Origin: Streptomyces sp. R28
GTDB lineage: Bacteria > Actinomycetota > Actinomycetes > Streptomycetales > Streptomycetaceae
Direction of reading: 5' to 3'
Assembly (NCBI RefSeq): GCF_041052385.1
Contig: NZ_CP163439.1
Location: forward strand, 8,669,001 to 8,733,000
Length of the DNA stretch: 64,000 bases
A model generated the notes under the pieces. The model was not told the DNA's origin, ran no database searches, and saw only the letters and a program-made list of their open reading frames with translations. The position numbers were made by a program, and so were the translations under genes. This document shows, piece by piece, positions 17,391-25,073 of this stretch. Position 1 is the first letter of the stretch; each line of letters starts with the position of its first letter.

Positions 17391-18067
17391 CAGAGAACCT
17401 CCATCCCCTGCAGTCGCTGGGTCAGCTCGTCGAAGTACTGCTTGCTGATGCGCTTGCTGCCCCGGCGTTCGGCTTTCTCCTTGTCCTCGCCGAAGCGCCA
17501 CCAGACCTGGCCGGTCTCCCGCTCGGTGATCAGCGAGCGCTCCTTCTCCGCCGGGCCGCGGAGGAACAACGAGACAGTGTCCGGCGTGGTGTAGGTCGTG
17601 TGGATCTCGCTGTGGTGCAGCGTGTAGCAGTTGCCCGCCATCTCGTTGGTGACGAAACGGGGTTCGACGCGCAGGTCGCTGTCGCGGGCGTGGAAGTCAT
17701 CCTGAACGTTGTCGGGGATGTCCTCGGGGCGGCCGACCAGCTGATGGCGCACGTGTCGGTATCCGCCTCGCATGATCAGCGACGTGAACGAGAAGCGGTG
17801 GTCGTGCGGGCGATCGCGGTGGTCTTCGGTGGACACGTGCACGCGGATCCGGAATCCCCGCTCCAGGGCGTCGTAGATGACCAGCTTGTCCAGCAGCCGG
17901 TGGTGCTCACACTTGTCGAAGAGGTCCTCCTCCTCGCGGGACCGCTCCAGGAGCTCGCGCAGGGCATCCTTGTCCTCCGACAGGGCGAGCAGGATTTCTT
18001 TGGTCTGGGCACGCGCCTTCTGGAGGTCCGACCAGTCCACCGTGAGGCGGTCAAGTGCGTCCAACAT
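17390..18067 (-). CDS. Cupin-fold putative Fe(II) oxygenase (paralogue 1)
   Basis: A 225-residue protein, first of three paralogues. RLLDKLVIYDALERGFRIRV, RPHDHRFSFTSLIMRGGY with HxH near residue 89, and LHHSEIHTTYTT (about 153) give a conserved three-His set. The tail QVWWRFGEDKEKAERRGSK is shared with paralogue 2. The ATG at 18067 is preceded by AAGGAG at ideal spacing; the longer frame upstream has no such site. It lies 69 bp after the NagA-like gene. The fold resembles cysteine dioxygenase cupins; no substrate residues can be assigned. Confidence 0.72.
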   Translation of the reverse strand: MLDALDRLTVDWSDLQKARAQTKEILLALSEDKDALRELLERSREEEDLFDKCEHHRLLDKLVIYDALERGFRIRVHVSTEDHRDRPHDHRFSFTSLIMRGGYRHVRHQLVGRPEDIPDNVQDDFHARDSDLRVEPRFVTNEMAGNCYTLHHSEIHTTYTTPDTVSLFLRGPAEKERSLITERETGQVWWRFGEDKEKAERRGSKRISKQYFDELTQRLQGMEVL

Positions 18068-18136
18068 GTAGTACTCCTTACTTGCGTTCACGTTCGGAAT
18101 GGGGCGGGGCAAGGCACCCGGTCGGCCTTCGCCGGA

Positions 18137-19273
18137 TCAGCCGGCGGCGGATTCTGCTCCCACGGTCAGTTCCGTCGGGGCGCTGGTGCCGAAGGCGCGG
18201 TGGGCAGTCCCGGCCACCAGCTGCCACAGCGGCGCGTCCGTGACGCCGATCTCGCGCGCGTTGCGCATCTGACGCGCCAACGGTTGCGAGCCTGCGGCGA
18301 CGATGCCGCCGTCCTGATACCAGAGGCCGTTGTCCTCGGTCTGGTGGAGGGCCTGCCCGCCGATCCGAGCCGAGTCGCAGCGGTCGGTCATCATCATGGA
18401 GTTGCCGTAACCCATGAGTTCGACCGCCCTGCCCGCGATCTCGAGATCCACGTGCTCACCGTCGAAGTTGATGCAGGCCGCGATCCGGCCGGCCGCCGCT
18501 TCCTGCATGATGGCGGCGGGTACCGGCCCGGCGATCCGGTCCATGTCGGCCAGTGTCCAGCCCGGGAGGTCGTACGCGGCGAGGGTGCTCTCCCTCTTGG
18601 CGCGGGCGGCGGAGGTCCGGAAGGCGTGCCGGATGTTCAGCGGCATGTCATTGAAGAGGTGGTCGGTGATGACCCGGGTTCCCGAGCCGTTCCACTCGCT
18701 CCCCCAGGCCAAGTCCACGATGTCGTGGACCAGTTCGGCGGCGCCCTTGGGCTCGTCACGGGTGAAATGGCCCAGTGCGGGCCTGATCCCGTGCGCCATG
18801 AGCAGCGGCACGATCCATTCGAAACGGGGGTGCCGGTCGTCCAGGTTGTCGTGGAGCCCTGACGCGGCAGTGAAGGCGTCTGGGCTCACCACCGTGTAGA
18901 CCAGGCCGAGCTCGCCGAGGTTCGCTAGGCGCTCCCACTCGTGCCGTGTCGGGGCCCACACCGTCGCGGCGGGCGTGCCGCCGTGGCTGGCTAGCAGCGG
19001 CCCTTCCAGCGCGATGCCCACGATGTGCGGGATCCGTCCGGCCGTACGCATGGCGTGGTAACGCCGCATGAACTGCTCGAAATCTGCCAGCTTGGACTGC
19101 CGGAGGTAGAGCGTGGGAATGCAGGCGACATTCTCCTCGGCACATTTCCTGTCGAGCAGCAGGAGGTCGAGTGCACCGAATTCCGAGAAATCCACCTCGC
19201 CGAATCCATGGCAGTGCACTTCGACCGGAAGCCCCAGGCCCTCGCGCCGATCTTCCACAATAACGTTGCCCAT
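18137..19273 (-). CDS. NagA-like amidohydrolase
   Basis: A 378-residue amidohydrolase related to N-acetylglucosamine-6-phosphate deacetylase. VEVHCHGFGEVDF is the HxH strand, ALEGPLL carries the metal-binding Glu, LGHF and ITDHLFNDM supply His ligands, and SMMMTDRCDSA the catalytic Asp. The substrate loop INFDGEHVD matches the NagA DGxH region. The ATG at 19273 follows GAGAAGG. In primary metabolism NagA removes acetyl from GlcNAc-6-P; here it may deacylate a biosynthetic intermediate. It begins 19 bp after the diiron-oxygenase stop. Confidence 0.82.
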   Translation of the reverse strand: MGNVIVEDRREGLGLPVEVHCHGFGEVDFSEFGALDLLLLDRKCAEENVACIPTLYLRQSKLADFEQFMRRYHAMRTAGRIPHIVGIALEGPLLASHGGTPAATVWAPTRHEWERLANLGELGLVYTVVSPDAFTAASGLHDNLDDRHPRFEWIVPLLMAHGIRPALGHFTRDEPKGAAELVHDIVDLAWGSEWNGSGTRVITDHLFNDMPLNIRHAFRTSAARAKRESTLAAYDLPGWTLADMDRIAGPVPAAIMQEAAAGRIAACINFDGEHVDLEIAGRAVELMGYGNSMMMTDRCDSARIGGQALHQTEDNGLWYQDGGIVAAGSQPLARQMRNAREIGVTDAPLWQLVAGTAHRAFGTSAPTELTVGAESAAG

Positions 19274-19292
19274 TGCAGGCCTTCTCTCTCTG

Positions 19293-20342
19293 TTACGCGA
19301 CGATCCCGAGGCGTCGCATCTCTTCCGCTGCCTCCGGATCGTCGAATGCACCGAGTGCTTCGAAGTACCTGACGGTCTGCCGCGACGTGGCTGCCAGGTG
19401 GTCTCCGACCGCCTCCCGTGTGTAGGTCTCCGCGACGACGTGCTCCGCCTCGTCCCGGCTCAGGCCGTACCCGGCGAGCTCCTCCCGGACGGCCGGCAGG
19501 TCGGGCTGCAGGAAGGTCTCGATCAGTCGCGGGACCAGCAGGCCTGACCTGCGGCGCTCCGAGGCGGACAGCTGTCCCCACAGGTATCGCAGGAAGGCGG
19601 CGAAGTACGCGTGGTGCCGTCCTTCGTCCGACGCGTGGTCGCGGACGGTACTGCGGACCGCCGCGACGACGTCGGACCGCTCGGGGACTTCGGCGAGGCT
19701 CGCGGAGATCAGGGTCTCCGAGACGATGACGAAGAGCATTTCGGCGAGCGCCCGGTCCTGGGAGGGGAGTTCCTCCAGGATTTCACGCAGCCGCACCAGG
19801 AAATACGGCTCGTCGGGCAGCCGCGGAACAACCCGCGTCCGCTGCTGCACCTGCCGGGACAGATCGGCCGAGAAGAGGGTGTGGTAGGCCTCGTCACAGT
19901 AGATCTTGTAGGCGTCGAACCGCATTTCCTCCGGGAGCTCCACGCCGACGGAACCTTGTGCGATCCCGAGCACGGTGCGGTTGACCACTACGTATTCCAG
20001 ACGTGCAGTGAAATCGAGATAGCGGTAGAGATGCTGGACGAGCACTTCCTCGAAACAGCCGGCCGGGAGCCCCTTCACCAATGGGTGGTGCGCGATGGGG
20101 ACGAGGTCGGGCGAGAAGTAGTAGCGCTCCTGCTCGTCGCCTTCCAACACCCGCCGCGGCGCCTGCCGCACCCCGGCCCGCTCGTACCAGTTGCCAAACG
20201 GGCTTCGATACTCGGTGTCGGCGGTCTCCACCAAGTCCTTGGGCTGTGCTTCGCCCGCCTCCGGGCCCGAGCGCATGAGCAACTGCTTGGGACAGTAGGA
20301 CAGAGCCGTGCACCCGACGAACATGCCGACTATGCCGCACAT
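19293..20342 (-). CDS. AurF-family diiron N-oxygenase
   Basis: A 349-residue protein with the complete AurF ligand set: Glu in ARLEYVVVN (about 115), ExxH in CDEAYHTLF (about 150), Glu in VIVSETLISAS (about 209) and HxxxExxH in DHASDEGRHH (about 237). AurF-type enzymes oxidise amines to hydroxylamines or nitro groups, and some family members hydroxylate carbon. The start MCGIVGMF is the ATG 3 bp after the PqqD stop; a later Met is possible. The operon's BFD ferredoxin is the likely electron source. N-oxidation of a Lys side chain or of a pathway amine is plausible but unproven. Confidence 0.8.
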   Translation of the reverse strand: MCGIVGMFVGCTALSYCPKQLLMRSGPEAGEAQPKDLVETADTEYRSPFGNWYERAGVRQAPRRVLEGDEQERYYFSPDLVPIAHHPLVKGLPAGCFEEVLVQHLYRYLDFTARLEYVVVNRTVLGIAQGSVGVELPEEMRFDAYKIYCDEAYHTLFSADLSRQVQQRTRVVPRLPDEPYFLVRLREILEELPSQDRALAEMLFVIVSETLISASLAEVPERSDVVAAVRSTVRDHASDEGRHHAYFAAFLRYLWGQLSASERRRSGLLVPRLIETFLQPDLPAVREELAGYGLSRDEAEHVVAETYTREAVGDHLAATSRQTVRYFEALGAFDDPEAAEEMRRLGIVA

Positions 20343-20345
20343 CGA

Positions 20346-20624
20346 CTACTCGACCATGCCGTTGGCGGCGAGCTCGGTCAGGAGTTCCAGGCTGTCGGCG
20401 ACCGCCTCATCCGAGGAAATGTCGTACTCGCCGGCTACCTTCTCGCCGATCTGCTGCACGGTGGCCGTGCCGTTGACCTGCTTGAAGATGAACTCGGCAA
20501 CCTCGTCAAGCTCGAAGGCCAGTGAGGCATTCGCAACGAACAGCTTCCCCCGGAACTTGCGTACGCGCGCCTCGAGCTTGCGGCGTGGGACAAAATCGGG
20601 GCTGAACGGCTGGGGGGTCGACAT
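20346..20624 (-). CDS. Stand-alone PqqD-like RiPP recognition element
   Basis: A 92-residue protein. Strand-rich KFRGKLFVANASLAFELDEV is followed by a helical FIFKQVNGTATVQQIGEKVA and a second winged part ending LLTELAANGMVE. This is the PqqD fold that binds leader peptides (RiPP recognition element, RRE) and presents them to modifying enzymes. Stand-alone PqqD next to an asparagine synthetase is a hallmark of lasso-type and related systems. It overlaps the nucleotidyltransferase stop by one base (TGATG). Its probable ligand is the peptide encoded at 24512-24580. Confidence 0.82.
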   Translation of the reverse strand: MSTPQPFSPDFVPRRKLEARVRKFRGKLFVANASLAFELDEVAEFIFKQVNGTATVQQIGEKVAGEYDISSDEAVADSLELLTELAANGMVE

Positions 20625-21406
20625 CAGATCTCCACCTCGATCGAAAGGTCCTTGCAGAGCGTCACGACCCGGCGAACCCAGGCACCCGGGTCGCCCGCGT
20701 CATAATCGGCCATCGTCTCCAGGGCCCAGAACTTCTCGAAGGGCAGCGCATCAAGGCGCGCTTCCTTGACCCGGCGCGCCCGCCATTTCGGCGTGCGTGA
20801 ACCGTAGTTGCCCGAACCTTCCAGTACCGCGTCCGTGGCGTGACCGAGCGCCTTGCGTGCCGCCATCACGGCGCTCTCGATGTCCCCGACGTCCAACATG
20901 CCAAGGGCGTCCTCGACGTTGCCGTCCGCTTCTGCAAGCGACCTGGTGGTGACGAAGGCTTTGTACGCCGTGCCGTAGAGCTCCTCCCGGCGTTCCTTCA
21001 CCCATCCCTCACCGAGCAGCGGTAGGCCTGTCGTAATCCGCTCCAGGAACAGCTCCTCGGTGTCGACCATGACCTTCAGAGAGGAGACGCCGGCGTCGAA
21101 CTCGGCCCAGGACACCTTGGCGAGCATCTGGTCCACCTGCGAGTCCAGCCAGTACGAGACCTCCCAGCGGCGTTCCTCAGCCTGGAAGTCAAAGGTGCTG
21201 ATCGTCTCGTGGGAAAGCGGGACCGGCACGGTACGGGCGCCCTCAATCGTGGGCACCGTGCGGGAGACCAGGTAGAAATCGAAGTCGCTGCTGGGGTTCG
21301 CCCAGCCGCGGGCCACGGAGCCGACGTTGAACAGCGCCAGAGTGTCCTCGGGCACGAGGCCCCGGCGCCGCAGTTCGCCGACACACCCGGTGAGGTCGAG
21401 CTTCAT
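20624..21406 (-). CDS. MNT-type nucleotidyltransferase
   Basis: A 260-residue protein with the polymerase-beta-like signature NVGSVARGWANPSSDFDFYL (GS, 9-11 residues, DxD) near residues 27-46. The C-terminal half is helical, as in kanamycin or lincosamide nucleotidyltransferases. It transfers an NMP group to a hydroxyl or phosphate acceptor. In this operon it could nucleotidylate a peptide or small-molecule intermediate, or act as self-resistance. It overlaps the CPBP stop (ATGA). No antitoxin partner is adjacent, which argues against a HEPN-MNT toxin system. Confidence 0.78.
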   Translation of the reverse strand: MKLDLTGCVGELRRRGLVPEDTLALFNVGSVARGWANPSSDFDFYLVSRTVPTIEGARTVPVPLSHETISTFDFQAEERRWEVSYWLDSQVDQMLAKVSWAEFDAGVSSLKVMVDTEELFLERITTGLPLLGEGWVKERREELYGTAYKAFVTTRSLAEADGNVEDALGMLDVGDIESAVMAARKALGHATDAVLEGSGNYGSRTPKWRARRVKEARLDALPFEKFWALETMADYDAGDPGAWVRRVVTLCKDLSIEVEI

Positions 21407-22227
21407 GACCAGCCTCTGTCATCGTCATCGCGCTGCAGTTCCAGCACGATCGTCGGAATGTTGTTGAGTACGTGCGCCAGCAACGCGGGATAGATGGACC
21501 CCGATGCCATCGTCAGCAGCAGCAGCGCGGCGGGGGCGCTGATCTCTACGGCCGTCGAACGAGTCGTGCCGCGCCGGTTGGTGCCCGGTTGAATGTGATG
21601 TCGTGCAACGAATGCGATGGCACCGAGCAGGCCCAGCGGAGTCGTGGCACCGATCAACAGGACCGGAGCGCGGAACACTGCCTCCTCACCGGCGGGGCAG
21701 ACCGCGCTGGCAAAGGCCCGAGCCGCGCCGTGTGCCCGTGGGGTGGGCCCGAAGACGAATGCCAGTTCACCCGAGAGCAGAGACTTCATCCGCATGTTGC
21801 TGAGGGTGATGAGACCTGCGGTCGTGGCGACGGCCAGGACGAACCACCACCAGTCGGCGCCCTTGGACAGCCAGTCCGGACGAGTGACGGCAGTCAGTAC
21901 GAGTGCACCTAATGGAGCGACCAGGCCCACCAACGTCTCGCTCCAGAAGCTGAGCCCACTGCGCATCGTTCGGGGCACCCGCCACGGCAGGATCATCAGG
22001 GCGATTTCCAGCACCAGCAGGACTGCCAACACTCGGGTGGTCGTGGAGTCCATGCTCCACAGGCCGATGGCGAAGGCGACGACACAGCAGATGGCGGTCA
22101 GACGCCGGACATCGAAAACGTAACTCGCCCGGTCGAAGGCGGACGCGTAGGGCCGCTTCACGGCTTTCGGCTTGTCCCCTGCGAACGTGTCGCTCTCCCT
22201 GCCAGTCTCGATGATGTCCGCCATCAC
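21403..22227 (-). CDS. CPBP-family intramembrane metalloprotease
   Basis: A 274-residue membrane protein with about seven hydrophobic segments. GEEAVFRAPVLL is the EExxxR motif, and ARHHIQP and LLAHVLNN supply the His/Asn positions of the CPBP (Abi/CAAX protease) family. In peptide operons such proteins either remove the leader at the membrane or give immunity. The start is the GTG at 22227 or the ATG at 22224; both overlap the asparagine synthetase stop. No other clear catalytic protease is encoded in the operon, making this the best candidate for peptide cleavage. Confidence 0.75.
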   Translation of the reverse strand: MMADIIETGRESDTFAGDKPKAVKRPYASAFDRASYVFDVRRLTAICCVVAFAIGLWSMDSTTTRVLAVLLVLEIALMILPWRVPRTMRSGLSFWSETLVGLVAPLGALVLTAVTRPDWLSKGADWWWFVLAVATTAGLITLSNMRMKSLLSGELAFVFGPTPRAHGAARAFASAVCPAGEEAVFRAPVLLIGATTPLGLLGAIAFVARHHIQPGTNRRGTTRSTAVEISAPAALLLLTMASGSIYPALLAHVLNNIPTIVLELQRDDDDRGWS

Positions 22228-24425
22228 AGCACCGTCGACGGGTGGGTAAGTATGCCCAGTTCGAAGGCGTCGGCGATCAGCGGCTCAACACTCTCGCGAG
22301 CATGGCCGAGGGATTCCAACACCTGGTCCAGGCTTCGTACGCCGTCCAGCGCGCGCAGCATGCCCAACCACTCGGGGGCCTCCGTCTCGTCGATCACGAA
22401 CTCCACCGTGCCGTTGATCACGACGTACCAGCTCGTGGCGTCGTCCGGAGAGTGCAACAGCATGACACTGTCGTCGAGCTCGGCCACCGCCTCGAAGTCC
22501 ACCGGTGGGCGGCGCAGCACGGTGGCCGCGATTTTCTCCTGCTGGGCGTCCCAGTCGGTCACCAGCACGGAGGACGGGACGGAGGCCTTCGCAGCCTGCG
22601 CAAGCGGGGTAGCCGGGATGCTCTCGGTGAGCTGCTCCATCAGGCCGAGGTTGACCACGCGGAGCAGGAACTCCACGTGCCCGGCGGTCGGGTCCTGCTC
22701 CAGCCGGCGCAGCGTAGCCCGAATGTTGTCGGCGTCAAGGTGTTCCCGGGCCCCGGGGCCGCTCAGCGCCTCATCAAGAAGCCGGTCACCGTGCTGCGCC
22801 AGCATGCGGGTGAACGTCCGGTAGGTGTGCTGGACGCCCTCTCCGTAGAAGAAGGGCACCTTCGGTCGGGCGATCGCTTCCTCGGGAAGAACACCGACCA
22901 TGGCCCGGCGGAGGATCTGCTTGTCCCACACGAGGCTGGGACGAAGGTGTTCGGGTATAGCGGCGACGATCTCCACCAGGCGGTGATCAAGGAACGGGAC
23001 CCGGGCCTCAATGCCGTTCCCCGCGGCCGTCCGGTCCTCGTGCCAGCAGTTGTACTGCTGCACGTCGCGGTACTTCCAGCGATGCAGCATCTCGTATGGG
23101 TCGCGGCTATCGCCGGCGGCAGCCGTGCGCAGTGCTGATGCCCTGACCAGCGGCAGGTCGGACTGGTCCCACCAGGCGCCCAGATCCGGCTTCCGATGCT
23201 GGTCACCGCGAATTCCCATGCGATTCATGTTCGCAACGAAGTCGGGCCACTCGCCACCGCCCGCGAAGGACACCGAGTAGCCGCCGTTGAACTCGTCGGC
23301 GCCTCCGCCGAGCAACATGGCCTTGATCTCGGGCGCGTGCGCTCCGACGTACCGGTACAGCTCGTACTTGTAGAACGCCTCCGGGCCGGCGAGCGGCGTT
23401 TCAAGCAGCCACAGGAACTGCTTCCACTCTTCGACTCCGGGTACTGCCGAAGTATCGAAAAGGACCTGATCATTATCCAGGCCGAGCCAACCCGCAATGC
23501 GATGACCGTATTCGGCATCGGAATTCACAAGGGTACTGCCGTTAAGAGCAGTGAACGTACGCGGCTTCACATCCGAAAGGGCGCCGACGGCGGCCGAGTC
23601 GATACCGCCGCTCAAGAAGAGTCCGATTTCAACGTCGGCCATTCCACATTCTGCGACCGAACTGGCTAGCGTCTCGCCGTAGGAACGTATGAGGTCGGTT
23701 TCGGAGCCTGTGGACGACCCGTCGAATTCGGGGAAATCCCAGTATCTGTGGGTTCGCGTCTCGCCGTTGTTCAGATCAAAGGTGACAATGGAGCCCGCCG
23801 GCGCGAGTTCAATTTCCTCGTACCAGGTCCGAGGCGGGCTGTCGTCGAAGACCATGGCGCCAGTCATCAACTGGTCGGAGAGAGCACCAGCCCAGTCGAT
23901 CCTGCGTGGACAGGCCGAGTCCTCGAACAGGGCCTTTATCTCCGAGGAAAAGACAATGCGCTCGCTGTTGCGGTGGTAGAACAACGGCTTGATACCGAAC
24001 CGGTCCCGGGCGAACACCAGACGGTTGCGGTCCCGGTCCCACAGGACGAGGGAGAACATGCCGCGGACGTTGTCCAGGAACGCCAGACCGTCCCGCTGGT
24101 ACAGGTGGAGCAGAACCTCGCAGTCGGATCCAGTCCTGAGTCGAGCGCCCCTCGGTAGTCCCGCAGCCAGCTCCCGGTGGTTGTAGATCTCTCCGTTGGC
24201 GATCAGTACGAGGGAACCGTCTTCGGTGCTGAGGGGCTGGCCACCGCCGACCGGGTCCACCAGGGAAAGCCGCACGAAACCCAGACCGACAGGCCCGGAC
24301 CGGTGGAAAGCCTCGCCGTCGGGCCCGCGGTGCGCGACCATCCCGGTCATACGCCGGAGCAGATCATCCGCCTCGCCACCGAGCGAGCCGCCTCCGCACC
24401 TGGCAACTCCAGCCAAACCGCACAT
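22224..24425 (-). CDS. Asparagine synthetase-like amidotransferase with C-terminal winged-helix extension
   Basis: A 733-residue protein. Residues 1-~200 form a class II glutaminase: MCGLAG gives the nucleophile Cys2, with NGEIYNHREL and TGSDCEVLLH. Residues ~240-630 are the ATP-pyrophosphatase synthetase domain with LFLSGGIDSAAV (PP-loop, about 271) and LLGGGADEFNGGY. All key residues are present, so it should adenylate a carboxylate and form an amide. Residues ~640-733 are extra, with a beta strand pair then LDGVRSLDQVLESL and ADAFELGILTHPS, resembling a PqqD/winged-helix recognition domain. GGTGGGGGA precedes the ATG. Likely target: a carboxylate of the adjacent 22-residue peptide, or of something attached to it. 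Confidence 0.85.
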   Translation of the reverse strand: MCGLAGVARCGGGSLGGEADDLLRRMTGMVAHRGPDGEAFHRSGPVGLGFVRLSLVDPVGGGQPLSTEDGSLVLIANGEIYNHRELAAGLPRGARLRTGSDCEVLLHLYQRDGLAFLDNVRGMFSLVLWDRDRNRLVFARDRFGIKPLFYHRNSERIVFSSEIKALFEDSACPRRIDWAGALSDQLMTGAMVFDDSPPRTWYEEIELAPAGSIVTFDLNNGETRTHRYWDFPEFDGSSTGSETDLIRSYGETLASSVAECGMADVEIGLFLSGGIDSAAVGALSDVKPRTFTALNGSTLVNSDAEYGHRIAGWLGLDNDQVLFDTSAVPGVEEWKQFLWLLETPLAGPEAFYKYELYRYVGAHAPEIKAMLLGGGADEFNGGYSVSFAGGGEWPDFVANMNRMGIRGDQHRKPDLGAWWDQSDLPLVRASALRTAAAGDSRDPYEMLHRWKYRDVQQYNCWHEDRTAAGNGIEARVPFLDHRLVEIVAAIPEHLRPSLVWDKQILRRAMVGVLPEEAIARPKVPFFYGEGVQHTYRTFTRMLAQHGDRLLDEALSGPGAREHLDADNIRATLRRLEQDPTAGHVEFLLRVVNLGLMEQLTESIPATPLAQAAKASVPSSVLVTDWDAQQEKIAATVLRRPPVDFEAVAELDDSVMLLHSPDDATSWYVVINGTVEFVIDETEAPEWLGMLRALDGVRSLDQVLESLGHARESVEPLIADAFELGILTHPSTVL

Positions 24426-24472
24426 AGGTCCCCCACCTGCACTGACATTTTCAACTATTGAAACAATGCTGC

Positions 24473-24506
24473 GAATGTGCCGCACCCGTATGGGTGCGGC
24501 ACATTC
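24473..24506. terminator. Hairpin between peptide gene and asparagine synthetase gene (attenuator)
   Basis: GAATGTGCCGCACCC, a 4-nt loop and the exact complement form a 15-bp stem starting 5 nt after the peptide stop. There is no following T-run on the minus strand, so it probably gives partial read-through or stabilises the peptide message, raising peptide expression over enzymes as in many RiPP operons. Confidence 0.7.
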
Positions 24507-24511
24507 AGACA

Positions 24512-24580
24512 TCAGGCGACGTTCGTGAGAACGGTGCCGAAGACGACCTTCTTGGCCACCGGCTTGGTGTACTTACGCAT
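24512..24580 (-). CDS. 22-residue putative RiPP precursor peptide
   Basis: ATG at 24580 preceded by AGAAGGAGGTGG, the strongest ribosome site in the operon, and TGA at 24512-24514. The peptide starts MRKYTKPVAKK and ends GTVLTNVA. It is rich in Lys and Val and has no Asp, Glu or Cys. A Y-x-K-P element near the N-terminus recalls the YxxP leader motif bound by PqqD-like proteins in lasso systems. With no acidic residue it cannot form a lasso ring. It is the first gene of the 17-gene operon and is followed by a strong hairpin. Its size suggests a leader/scaffold with a very short core, or a carrier for a C-terminal addition. Confidence 0.72.
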   Translation of the reverse strand: MRKYTKPVAKKVVFGTVLTNVA

Positions 24581-25073
24581 GGGTTCCACCTCCTTCTGAG
24601 ACACGCTGAAGCGTCCCGCGAAGCGCCAATTTTTGGCATAGGCAGACCAATAAAGAGACCACCGCGCAGAGCGCAGCAAGATCTTTGGACGAAAGCGTGG
24701 AGTCAGCACACATAAATGGCAGTACCAGCTCCGGTAAATCCCCCGTCACGCCTTTATTGGCGCCACTTCCCCGTTACAGCCCCGCTTGTTGACGTCAGTG
24801 GATCATTCGCCATCCCCGCCAGTCAAGACCCGGAGGCAATCTCGGAGGAGACCCACAGGCTGGCCTGCTCCGGGTCCGATTAATCCCATCAAGCTGGGTT
24901 AATTTCCAGCCACTGAATGTCTCATTCCGTACTTCGCATATCCAGAACTCACTGTAATGCTTGCCAAGTGTCCAATAGTGGACATTTCTACAGAATTTAC
25001 TTAGATGCAAGCCTTGTGGCCACCATGAACGTCAGTAAAGTGATCTCCTTGTGGAACTGACCTCGGAGGGGAA
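24581..25073. promoter_or_regulatory. AT-richer divergent promoter region of peptide operon and exporter
   Basis: A 493-bp gap clearly richer in A+T than its surroundings, serving the peptide operon (minus) and the MFS gene (plus). An inverted repeat TGTCCA-ATAG-TGGACA lies at 24969-24984, a likely operator. A possible exporter promoter is TTGTGG (25014) and TAAAGT (25036), 16 bp apart. GGAGGGG precedes the exporter ATG. No regulator gene lies inside the operon, so a distant regulator is implied. One short minus-strand frame here (24795-25010) has no coding character. Confidence 0.5.

Noticed and set aside
20624..21406. MNT toxin-antitoxin system
   Set aside because: Nucleotidyltransferase motif present, but no HEPN partner; the gene is embedded and coupled in the biosynthetic operon.
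10138..24580. Lasso-peptide cluster
   Set aside because: PqqD and asparagine synthetase fit, but there is no transglutaminase-type leader peptidase and the peptide lacks the Asp/Glu needed for the ring.
24795..25010. 71-codon minus-strand frame in the divergent promoter
   Set aside because: AT-rich, no ribosome site, overlaps the operator palindrome; not coding in character.
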